Of a stretch of 64,000 bases of DNA, positions 25,883 through 34,500 are shown one piece after another. Where the stretch lies: contig NZ_QQOA01000026.1 of assembly GCF_003443895.1 (NCBI RefSeq), forward strand, positions 44,020-108,019. The letters are read 5' to 3'. A program made the position numbers and the translations under genes. Origin of the DNA: Paraburkholderia phosphatilytica. Its GTDB lineage: Bacteria > Pseudomonadota > Gammaproteobacteria > Burkholderiales > Burkholderiaceae. Numbering within the stretch: the stretch's first letter is position 1; the number at the start of each line of letters is the position of its first letter. The notes under the pieces are model-generated. The model had not been told where the DNA came from. It worked only from the letters and a program-made list of their open reading frames with translations, and made no database searches.

Positions 25883-28800
25883 TCACGTGAGCTGGATGGG
25901 CGGCATCACGCCGTACTGAAAGAGCGCGTTGTCGAAGCTCTGCGCGAGCTTCTGCATCGGAATGTGCTCCCAGTCGTCGCCGAGCCCCTTGATCGCGCTC
26001 GCGATCGCATCGGCCTGTTTCGGCGTCAGCCCATTGAGCCAGTTCACCATCTGCTGCTGCGACTGGTGCCCCTCGCGGAAGTACGCGGCGAGAAACGGAC
26101 CGGCGCTGGGCGGCTGGCCATCCAGCGACGTCGCGTGCTTCGCGAGTTCCGCCGCGACATTGCTGTGCACGCCCATCCCTTCGAGAAACTGCTGGTCGTT
26201 GCCGTCGTACGCGTGCGAATGCGAGTACGCGGTCGCGGCCGTATAGATCGCCGCGCCCGCCAGCACCAGCACCGCGCCGATGCCGGTCCAGCCGGTCGCG
26301 TCGAGCCCGAGCACGGTCGCGCCCGCGGGCAGCTCGGACGCATCGATGCCGGGGCCCGTGAGCAGCGCCGCGTAGCCGAGCGCGTTCAGCGTGTTGCCGA
26401 CGCCCTGCAGCGTCTCGCCGCTCGAATACTCCTGGCCGGCCTCGACCGCGCCGAGAATCATCGACGCGAGGTCGGACGTATCCTGCATCGCCAGATGGAG
26501 GCCGATCTTCAGCGGCGACGCGGCGGCTGTCGGCAGCCCGAGCTCGTCGATCTGCGCGGCGAGGCTCTCGTAGCCCTGCGCGAGCGGCGTCGAGCCGGAG
26601 CCCGGCCGGATCGACGACAGCATGTTGCCCGGAATCACGGTGGACATCGCGTACGACACGCCCGCGAGTTCCTGGCGGATGCCCGACGCGCCGTTCGTCA
26701 GCAGCGACGAGAGGCCGCCGTCGGCCGCTTCGCCGAGCGAGTACGCGGCATTCTGGAAGTACAGCACGGTGCCGAGGCCCTTGTTCACGCGGCTCCACAC
26801 CTTCGTCACGAGCTTCGCGCCGCCCGGCGTCAGCACGCTGTCGGCGCCATCGGCGGCGAGGTTCGCGATCAGCTTCTTGCCGACCTGATCGACCACCTTG
26901 CGCAGCGATCGCTGCAGCCACAACGTGTTGGTCGACGGCTGCGTGGGTGCCGTGCTGCCCGGCCTGCCGGCGCCGGCCAGTGTGGGCAGCGCGGCCAGCG
27001 CCTTCATCACGCTCGGCGTGTTCGCGACCTGCCAGTCGTACTGACCGGGCGTGTACGACGTCGGCGCGTCGACGTCGAAACCCGTCACGCCATGCAGCTC
27101 GCCACTGTATTCGGCGACGGCCATCCGCACGCTGTCGGTGGTCTCCTGCATCTGCGCGATCTGGTTGCCGTCGTCGTTCAGCTTGCGCGCGTCGGCGGGG
27201 TTGTCGGCGAGCAGCTTCTGGATCAGCGCCTGCTGCTGTGCGGCCGTGCTGTCGCCGCTCCAGTCGCTGATCGGCACCGACAGGAACGCGGCGTCCTGCG
27301 CGGTCTGCCTGTCGAGCCCCGACACCGAACTCGAGAGTGTGTCGAGCCCCTGGCGCACGCCGTCGAGCGCGGCGCTGCCGTAGAGCGGATTCAGGTAGCG
27401 GTTCGCCTGCGATGCCACCGCGAGCGCGAGCGACACGTTGCCCTGGCCCGCGGAGTCCGCGAACACCTGCTGCGTGAGGCGCGTGTCCTGAAAGAAGTCG
27501 AGGCCGTCGCCGGGCGGAATGCCATCCGCTTCCGCGACGAAGCAGGTCGCGATCCGGTCGACGGCCGCCTTGCCGAGTCCCGGTTGCCCCTGGTCGCTTT
27601 CGGTCGCGTGTTCGCACGCGGCCGAAAGATATTTGATCACCTGCGACGGCGCGTTGCTGTCGTCGCCCTGATAGCTCGCGAGGCCGTGCAGCACCTGCTT
27701 CACGAGCGTCTGCACGCGCGGATCCGCCATGATCTGCGCGACCTGCGCGGGCGTCGCGGTCTGCGGATCGGTGACGTTCGCGAGCGTCTGCATCGCGGCC
27801 GCGGCGCCGCCGTGCTGGTACGCGGCGAGCACACTCGCCACCGGCCGGTCGATCAGCACGCTCTTGCGCGCGTCGCCGATCGCGGCCTCGATTGCCTGCG
27901 CAAAATGTGGGTCGCCGCCGGCGTAGGTCAGATAGACGCTGCCGCGCGCGGTGATGTCGCCGAGCGCCGTCGAGCCCTGATCCTTGCCCACGGTGGCCGT
28001 GATCTGCTGCGCGGCGAGCGCGCGGACCTGCGCCCAGTTGCCCGCCGCCGCGGCCTGATCGATCGCGCCGAGCTTCGATTTCGTGCGGCCCTGGGCATTC
28101 AGCGTGCCGTCGTACAGCTTCACGGCATCGTCGACCGCGTGCTGGAGCGTCGCGTCCTGCGGCGCGCGGGCGCGGATGCTCGCCGCGAGCGCCTGCGCGT
28201 CCGGCACCGACTGACGCGTGCCCGCATAGGTCAACTCCTGATAGATCGTCGCGGACAGCGTCGCGACGCTCGAAGAACGCTGCGCCGCTGGCGCCTTTTC
28301 AGCGGCGCTGAGCTGGGTGCGCTCCTGTTCGAGCAGCGCGAGCCGGGTCGGGTCGAGCACCGTGATCTGCGTGCCGGGCGGTAGCGAGTAGACCGCGTTG
28401 ACCGGGTTCGCGGGACGCGTGCCGAACGGCTCGCGGTCGAGCGACGGCGTCGCGGCGAGATTCGCATCGAGCAGCGGGGTGTCGTTGGCGAGCGTTGGTT
28501 GCGCGAACACCTGCTGCTGTTGCAGCACGTCGTACGGACTCGAACCGGTGACGAGCGGCGTCTGCTGGATGCCCAGCTCCGGCGCGCCCGGCGCGAACAC
28601 GCCGATCGCACTCGACGACAAACCGTCCGTCTGCGGCGCATCCGCCGTCTGTGGCAGCGGCGGCAGCGTGCCCGGCACTTCGGCGAGCGGCGGGCCGCTC
28701 GACCACAGGTCGTGACCGGCCTGCGCCGCGCCTTGCGGATATACGACGACATTGCCGTCGTTCTGCACCGACAGCCACGCGCCTGTGTGTCCGGACGTGC

Positions 28801-29203
28801 TGCTTGACCATACCGCGTGATCGGCCGCGCCACCTGTGCCGCCGCGATAGAGCAGGAGGTTGCCGTCGCGCTGCATCTCGGCATAACTCGCGCCCGAGCC
28901 GTTCGTACGGCTCGACCACACGACGACGTTGGTGGTGAGATCGGTCTCGACGAGATTGCCGTCGCGCTGCATCGTGAGCTCGAACCGGCCGTTGGCCGAG
29001 CGCACGCTCTGGCCGGCGGCGAGGCGCGCGCCCGCCGCGAGCTGACCGGGCGTGGGCGTGGGAGTCGGGGTGGGAGTCGGGGTGGGCGTCGATGCCGCCG
29101 TGGTGGACGGACGCGCGGTTGGCGACGACGAAGGAGACGTCGTCGGGTGCTGGGTGGGCAGGACGGGAAGGGGGCTGTTGCCGCCGTCGATGCGCAGGAT
29201 CAT
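25883..29203 (-). CDS. Large bulb-type lectin domain protein, candidate type III secreted protein or translocator
   Basis: Protein of 1106 aa with no signal peptide. A Ser/Thr/Pro-rich N-terminus (about 10-52) ends in a Pro-Thr dipeptide run encoded by 6-bp repeats. A bulb-type mannose-binding lectin domain follows at about 53-165, with three QxDxN-type sites (MQRDGNLVE, MQRDGNLLLY, VQNDGNVVVY). The remaining roughly 900 residues are Ala/Gln-rich and mostly helical. One strongly hydrophobic segment lies near residue 975 (GIGAVLVLAGAAIYTAATAYS). The N-terminus and the tail with a hydrophobic segment resemble the general plan of secreted type III substrates or pore proteins, but I recognise no named effector. 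The upstream region carries the same paired element as the 4026-aa gene and the sct genes. Start ATG 29203 has only a weak ribosome site. Confidence 0.7.
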   Translation of the reverse strand: MILRIDGGNSPLPVLPTQHPTTSPSSSPTARPSTTAASTPTPTPTPTPTPTPGQLAAGARLAAGQSVRSANGRFELTMQRDGNLVETDLTTNVVVWSSRTNGSGASYAEMQRDGNLLLYRGGTGGAADHAVWSSSTSGHTGAWLSVQNDGNVVVYPQGAAQAGHDLWSSGPPLAEVPGTLPPLPQTADAPQTDGLSSSAIGVFAPGAPELGIQQTPLVTGSSPYDVLQQQQVFAQPTLANDTPLLDANLAATPSLDREPFGTRPANPVNAVYSLPPGTQITVLDPTRLALLEQERTQLSAAEKAPAAQRSSSVATLSATIYQELTYAGTRQSVPDAQALAASIRARAPQDATLQHAVDDAVKLYDGTLNAQGRTKSKLGAIDQAAAAGNWAQVRALAAQQITATVGKDQGSTALGDITARGSVYLTYAGGDPHFAQAIEAAIGDARKSVLIDRPVASVLAAYQHGGAAAAMQTLANVTDPQTATPAQVAQIMADPRVQTLVKQVLHGLASYQGDDSNAPSQVIKYLSAACEHATESDQGQPGLGKAAVDRIATCFVAEADGIPPGDGLDFFQDTRLTQQVFADSAGQGNVSLALAVASQANRYLNPLYGSAALDGVRQGLDTLSSSVSGLDRQTAQDAAFLSVPISDWSGDSTAAQQQALIQKLLADNPADARKLNDDGNQIAQMQETTDSVRMAVAEYSGELHGVTGFDVDAPTSYTPGQYDWQVANTPSVMKALAALPTLAGAGRPGSTAPTQPSTNTLWLQRSLRKVVDQVGKKLIANLAADGADSVLTPGGAKLVTKVWSRVNKGLGTVLYFQNAAYSLGEAADGGLSSLLTNGASGIRQELAGVSYAMSTVIPGNMLSSIRPGSGSTPLAQGYESLAAQIDELGLPTAAASPLKIGLHLAMQDTSDLASMILGAVEAGQEYSSGETLQGVGNTLNALGYAALLTGPGIDASELPAGATVLGLDATGWTGIGAVLVLAGAAIYTAATAYSHSHAYDGNDQQFLEGMGVHSNVAAELAKHATSLDGQPPSAGPFLAAYFREGHQSQQQMVNWLNGLTPKQADAIASAIKGLGDDWEHIPMQKLAQSFDNALFQYGVMPPIQLT
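29050..29091. repeat. Hexanucleotide tandem repeat encoding Pro-Thr
   Basis: Imperfect 6-bp units of the form GGNGTN (on the plus strand) encode a (Pro-Thr) run in the lectin-domain protein. Slippage would change linker length in steps of two residues without a frameshift. Confidence 0.75.
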
Positions 29204-29282
29204 GAGGTGCCGTCATCCGTGTTTCGATGAACGGCAGGCTCGCGGCTGGCAATGACAGCGCCATGTCATCGGCGCGGGAACG

Positions 29283-29336
29283 ACGGAATTCCGTAGTCAG
29301 GTTTGACCGTTCGAATCCGGCACTACGGATTCGCAG
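29283..29336. promoter_or_regulatory. Paired T3SS-island element before the lectin-protein gene
   Basis: ACGGAATTCCGT (29283-29294) is a perfect palindrome that runs into CGTAGTC. CACTACGGATTCGC (29321-29334) carries the opposite half. CGTAGT and ACTACG face each other as an inverted pair with a 24-base spacer. The site lies 80-135 bases upstream of the lectin-protein start. The same half-site recurs at 30243, 31430/31474, 47388 and 50087. Confidence 0.65.
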
Positions 29337-29366
29337 CGCGTGGCGCGGGTGACTCGACCGCAGCGC

Positions 29367-30218
29367 TCACACCAGCCCGAGGCGCGCCGATACGTACGCG
29401 AGTTCGACGCGGTTGCCCGCCTGGAAACGCTCGCGCAGGCGGCGCAGGTGGTAGTCGACGTTGTGCGCGGTGGTGTCGAGACGGCGCGCGATCTGCTTGT
29501 CGGACGAGCCCGCGGCCACGCCCGACAGGATTTCGCGTTCGAAACGCGACAGCGCGTAGGGCGTGCATTGCTGCGCGGCGACGGACACATGCGGCGACGC
29601 GAACGCGTGCACCGCGAGCGCGACGATCAGCGCCTGCTCGACGTTCGAACGCTGCATCCAGTCGCGCGAAGCGCGCGGCGCGGTGAAGCTCGCGAACGTG
29701 GTGAGGTCGGTGCCGGGCAGCGGCAGCTCGAACATCACGCCGCTCAGCATGCCGTCGTCGCGCATCGTGCGCAGGAAGTCCGGCAGGCCGTCGTCGGCGC
29801 CGTGCCGGCTCGCGTCGCGCTGCAGCGAATGCAGGTCCCAGATCAGCGGCGTATGCCGCTCGCGGACGGTCATCGTGCGCGGATCCACACGGTCGTGACG
29901 CTTCTGCACGTAGTCGCCGCGATATTGCTGCGGCACGAATGCATCGTGCAGGAAGAGGCGCGGGCGGCCGTGCTCGTCGGTATCGAGCGCGAAGTACGAG
30001 AACGTGGCGAAGCCGGTGAGATGCAGCAGGCCCGTCATCAACCGGCGCCGTTCGATGGAACTGGCCGCCGTGCGGAACGCCTGCGCGAGCCGCGGAGGCG
30101 CGCCGCATGGCGTGACATGCGCTGCGCGCGCGGCACGGTCGTGCACATCGATCCAGACGACTTCGGGTTCGCACATCGTATCGGACGCAACGGGTTCGAG
30201 CAGCTCGGACATAGTCAT
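29367..30218 (-). CDS. LuxR-type regulator with autoinducer-binding domain (copy 1)
   Basis: LuxR-family regulator (283 aa). The N-terminal half (about 45-200) has the autoinducer-binding layout: residues equivalent to the conserved Tyr/Asp-Pro/Trp set appear as YVQKRHDRVDPRT and PLIWDLHSLQ, then a Gly in GMLSGVMFELPLPG. The C-terminal HTH reads LSRFEREILSGVAAGSSDKQ and then HNVDYHLRRLRERF. It is one of three such genes in the island (with 30335 and 46460). No luxI lies in the window, so it is a 'solo' unless the synthase is elsewhere. Two near ATGs (30218, 30212) are possible. It is divergent from copy 2 over a 116-base region with a shared element. Confidence 0.88.
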   Translation of the reverse strand: MTMSELLEPVASDTMCEPEVVWIDVHDRAARAAHVTPCGAPPRLAQAFRTAASSIERRRLMTGLLHLTGFATFSYFALDTDEHGRPRLFLHDAFVPQQYRGDYVQKRHDRVDPRTMTVRERHTPLIWDLHSLQRDASRHGADDGLPDFLRTMRDDGMLSGVMFELPLPGTDLTTFASFTAPRASRDWMQRSNVEQALIVALAVHAFASPHVSVAAQQCTPYALSRFEREILSGVAAGSSDKQIARRLDTTAHNVDYHLRRLRERFQAGNRVELAYVSARLGLV

Positions 30219-30242
30219 TCACCGTCGACAGCAGAGAGAATC

Positions 30243-30256
30243 CTACGAGATTTCGC
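30243..30256. promoter_or_regulatory. T3SS-island element between two luxR genes
   Basis: CTACGAGATTTCGC, close to the CTACGAGATTCGC half-site before the 4026-aa gene. It lies 25 bases before luxR copy 1 and about 80 before copy 2. The intervening stretch is very AT-rich, consistent with overlapping divergent promoters. Confidence 0.5.
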
Positions 30257-30334
30257 CATTGATCTTACCTAAGAAAAATAGGCAAACTAAATTCTTACCT
30301 CCAGTTACATCTCTGCACTCCTGCTAACCAGATC

Positions 30335-31267
30335 ATGGAAATGTCCTGGGACAAGTACACGCAACACGACGCGGCGTTAGGATCGTTGTGCTGGTTTTCG
30401 CTCGCGCAGGCGGCGGGTGGAAGCGCGCAGCCTGCGGGCGCTGCGGCGGATGACGCGGGTGTGTCGAACACCGCATCGAACAGTGCGTCGACCGCCGCAT
30501 GCAAAGTATTTGAAAGCGCATCGACCCAGGCACAGATTGCAGACGATCTGCGAGCGGCAGGTTTCAACGTGCTGGTGTACGCGGCGTTTGAAACGGCCGG
30601 CCGACACCGGCTGCGAACGTTTGCACTACGGGATTTCGTACCCACGGGTTTCCTCGAACGCTACCTCGCGGCCGATCTCGATGGCAGCGATCCGTGCCTT
30701 GCGTCCGTCGAGCACACCGGTCTGCCATGCGTGTGGGATCTCGAGCGGCTGCGCGAGGATGCGGGCAATTCGCCGCAGGTTGCCACGCTCGTCGAGCTGC
30801 TGCGTCAGCATGGTCTCGGCAGCGGGGTCACATTCGGCATGGCCTTGCCGTCACTGGGGCTGCGCGTGCTGATCTGCGTCGGATCGACACAGACCGAAGC
30901 CGGATGGATCGACGATCGCGCCGTGAGCCAGGCGCTGATGACGGGCCTCAACGTGCATCGCATCGTGCAGCAGCATGTGGAAGCGCTCGCGGCCCCGGCG
31001 CGCGAACCGGAACTCGACGCCGAAGAGGCGAGCGTGCTCGATCAGCTGGTGCTCGGTCTGTCGACGCGCGAAATCAGCGAGCGTCTCGCGTTGAGCGTGC
31101 ACCAGGTCAATCATCACGTGCGCACGCTGCAGCGCAAGTTTCACGTCGTCAACCGGATGCAGCTCGCGTATGTGGCGGGCCGGCGCGAGCGGCTCTCGGC
31201 GGCGCAGCCGCTGACGGCGACGGATACGTCGGCGCCGATGGCCGATACCGCATCCAGCGCGGGATGA
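30335..31267 (+). CDS. LuxR-type regulator with autoinducer-binding-like domain (copy 2)
   Basis: LuxR-family protein (310 aa) with an N-terminal Ala/Ser-rich extension of about 50 residues. The ligand domain shows YLAADLDGSDPCLASVEHTG, PCVWDLERLRED and GLGSGVTFGMALPSLGL, so the Asp-Pro, Trp and Gly positions are kept. The C-terminal HTH is LDAEEASVLDQLVLGLSTRE then VHQVNHHVRTLQRKFHVVNR. A Thr/Ala-rich tail follows. It is divergent from copy 1, and the 4026-aa gene starts about 290 bases downstream in the same direction. Confidence 0.86.
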   Translation: MEMSWDKYTQHDAALGSLCWFSLAQAAGGSAQPAGAAADDAGVSNTASNSASTAACKVFESASTQAQIADDLRAAGFNVLVYAAFETAGRHRLRTFALRDFVPTGFLERYLAADLDGSDPCLASVEHTGLPCVWDLERLREDAGNSPQVATLVELLRQHGLGSGVTFGMALPSLGLRVLICVGSTQTEAGWIDDRAVSQALMTGLNVHRIVQQHVEALAAPAREPELDAEEASVLDQLVLGLSTREISERLALSVHQVNHHVRTLQRKFHVVNRMQLAYVAGRRERLSAAQPLTATDTSAPMADTASSAG

Positions 31268-31429
31268 GGCCGCGCGATCGCGACCGGTGGTTGCGGATGC
31301 AACGCGTCGGTCGCCGCGCGTGCGCCGCATTCCCTCTGCCGGTGGACGCGACACGAAAATCATCGGTATTTCATGCATGCTGCGGCTTCAGTCCGCGCAT
31401 TTTTTTCCTGCAGCGCGCGTCGCGCTGTC

Positions 31430-31486
31430 GAATTCCGTAGTGTTTCAGTACACTGCCTCGCCTGCCGCGAGAAACTACGAGATTCG
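31430..31486. promoter_or_regulatory. Paired T3SS-island element before the 4026-aa gene
   Basis: GAATTCCGTAGT (31430-31441) and ACTACGAGATTCG (31474-31486) form an inverted pair of CGTAGT/ACTACG half-sites with a 32-base spacer. They lie 75-131 bases before the giant gene's start, the same geometry as before the lectin-protein gene. The first half-site extends to GAATTC exactly as at 29286-29297. Confidence 0.65.
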
Positions 31487-31560
31487 CATATGGACTAGTA
31501 CATGTCCCTCCCTTAGCCTCGATCTGTTGATCACAGGCGGACAGTCGAGGGAGGCCCATC

Positions 31561-34500
31561 ATGCTGATCGGACCGGATGGCAGGGCCGTACCGATTCATT
31601 ACCAGCCGCCTCCGCCCCCACCACCGCCTACCGCCAGCGACGTATCGACCGCGAAGCAGGCGCTGCAGAAGCAGCTCGGCAACAACGCGCCCGACAATGG
31701 CGCCGCACTCGCGGCCGCCATCCAGAAAATCCAGCAGGAAAACGCGGCATTGACCCAGGAAGCGCTCGCGCGCGCTGCCATCCTGCTGCAGGAACAGTAC
31801 GACGCGGCTCACCATCAGGCGCAGGATGCGGACGTCGATGTCATCAAGGAAGCCGAAAGCCAGGTCGGGCTCACGCATCAGTTCGACCAGACCACACTCG
31901 ACGCTGCCGCGGCGTCGCTCTCCGGCAGTCCGCTTGCCACTGTAGCCGGCGGCACGCCATCCAGCACGCCGACGGTATCGCTCGGCGACGCGCGCAATGC
32001 GATCCAGACCGGGCTCGATAACGGGATGACATGGCAGGAAGCCGTCAACGCCGCGCGCGTACAGTTTGGCGGCCTCACGCAGAACGAGACCGTGCTCGAC
32101 GAGGCGGCGCTCACGGTCAAGGGCGATCAGCTCGCGAGCGGCAGCGATGCCACCGGCGGCAACGTGCTGGGCGATGCGTCGCAGCAACTCGCGGGGCTGC
32201 ATCTGTTCGACGATGCGAGCAACAAGGCCGCGCTCGCCGCGCTGACGGTCACCGTGAAGCCTTCGAGCGCGCTGGCGGGCGACGCGAAGCTCGCCGACAC
32301 CGCATGGGCGACGCTGCAGCAGGACGAGGCCACGCATGCGAGCGCAACGGTCATCAATGAGGACTGGCAGGTCTATCACACGGCACTCGACACCGAACTG
32401 AACGATGCGGCGAACCAGCCGGCGGGCACGTCGATGGCGTGGCTCAACGATCCGTCGAAGAGCGATCTGCACTGGCTCGCGCAACAGTCCGTGATCGATG
32501 CGAACACGGCGACCAGCCTGAAAGGTGCGCCGTCCACGAGCGATCTGCTGACGTCGCTGCGCGCCAGCGCGATCGTCGATACGGCCGCCGCCGCGCGCGG
32601 CACCGGCGCGTCGACCCCGGCGGGCAACCTGAAGGCCGCGCAGACGCTCACGCAGCTGCTGCAGGGCGTGCCCGCCAACAGCGCGCTCTACAACGAAGTG
32701 ATGGGCGACATGCGGGTCGCCGCGCTCCATGACGCGGCGCTCGCGGACATCACCGGCGCGCACGGCGACAACCCGCAGGACACGCTGATCGCCGAAGGCA
32801 ATGCGCTGTCGGGCTACCGCAACACGGTGCTGTTCCCGTCGCTGCTGAAGGAGACGCTCGCCTCCAGCGCGACGCAGCACAATCTGCAGGCGGTCGGCAC
32901 GCCGGGCAGTCTCACCGATATCGCGAACCTGCTCGATGCGGTCAAACAGGCTTCGCCGGAACTCGCGCAGGCGCTCTTTTCGCAGCTGCAGGGCAAGATC
33001 GTTTCGCTCATCGGCCAGGGGCCCGATTACATGCCCGTGGCCGGAGAGTCGATGCAGCAGATGGACAGCTACTACGGTCCGCTCGCGCGCATCGTCGATG
33101 ACGCGGGCGGACCGCAGAGCGCGCAGACGCAGCAGGTGATCGGCGCGCTGAAGACGCAGATGCAGCAGCAGCTGTCGACGATGACGAACGAGCAGCAGCA
33201 TGGCGAGTATTCGCCGAGCAACCCGTTCCAGCCGCTCGCGTACCTGAACAATCCGCAGCTCAACGATCCCACGTCGCTGTACCAGACGCTGATCAACCAG
33301 GACCCGAATAGCGCGCTCGGCAAGACGCTCGCGCAATACACGGGGCTCAAGGCGCAGCCCGCTCCGGTCAAGCCGGCGGCGGATGGCGCGGCATCGCTCT
33401 CGACCGCGGAGAACGCGCTGGACGCGCAGTTGCCGACCAGCGGGCAGGTCGATGCGGCCAGTCTGCAGAAAGCGTTGGCCGCGGCGCGCAAGGACAATCC
33501 GACGATCAGCGACAAGACCTGGGCGGAAGCGGCGATCGCCGCGCAGGCGCAATCCGATGCGCGCGCGATCGACGCCGGCACCGCGAAGGCGCCGCAGGAT
33601 CTGATCGCCCAGGCATCGGGCGAGGTCGGCGCCGATCAGGTGTTCGACGCCGACTCGCTGAATGCGGCCACCACCGCGTTGCAGAAGGGCACGGTGGCCG
33701 ACGGCGGACAGGCACCGCTGACGCCCGCCGCGGACGGCACCGGCCAGCCGACCCCGGTCCAGTATCTGAACACATGGATCGCCGAAGGCGCGACCCCGAC
33801 GGAAGCGCTTATGCTGACGCGCGCGTGGCTCGGCGGTTCGGCGAAGTCCGAGCTGACGCTGACCCAGGCCGCGCTCACGGTGTTCGGCGAGCAGGCGCTG
33901 CCGCAGTATTACAACGATGGTACGGATCCGATCGACACGGCCGCGCAGACGCTCAAGTCGCTGAACGTGATCGATCCGTCGATCGTGGACGAAGCGGTGA
34001 ACGGCGCGCCGGCCACCAAAGATCACCCGGCCGTAATCGGCATGAAGCAGCAGGTCACGCCCGACCTCAAGGCGCTCAACGGCGTAAAGGGCAAGTCCGG
34101 CCTGATCGACGCGGTCAACACGGCGTACACGGCGTGGCAGGCCGCCAAGACCACAGCCAGTGCGAAAAACAGCACGCCGGCGCAGAAACAGGCCGCCACG
34201 ACGGCGCTGCAGCAGTATCACGCGGCGCTGGCCGCGGCGCTCAATGCAGCCGCGGGACGCGCCCCCGGCGACTCGAGCTGGCAAAGCAACCCGCAGTACA
34301 TCGACACCGTCTGGCAGGCGGAGAACGAACTCGAACTGACCGCGCTGCAATCGCAGATCGATGCGGCCGCGGGCGCCGCGAAAGGCTCGCCGCAGTACAA
34401 CGCGCTGATGGATGCGTTCCAGCAATGGCAGACGGGTCTCGACGCGTTGCAGATCATCGGGCAGGTGCAGTACGCGCAGCAGATCAACACGCCGGCCGAC

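Noticed and set aside
29310..29333. TTCG-N16-TTCG, a match to the plant-inducible promoter (PIP) box of Hrp systems
   Set aside because: It points away from the lectin-protein gene, has no suitably placed gene downstream on its strand, and no other island promoter has it. Two 4-mers at a fixed spacing are expected by chance here.
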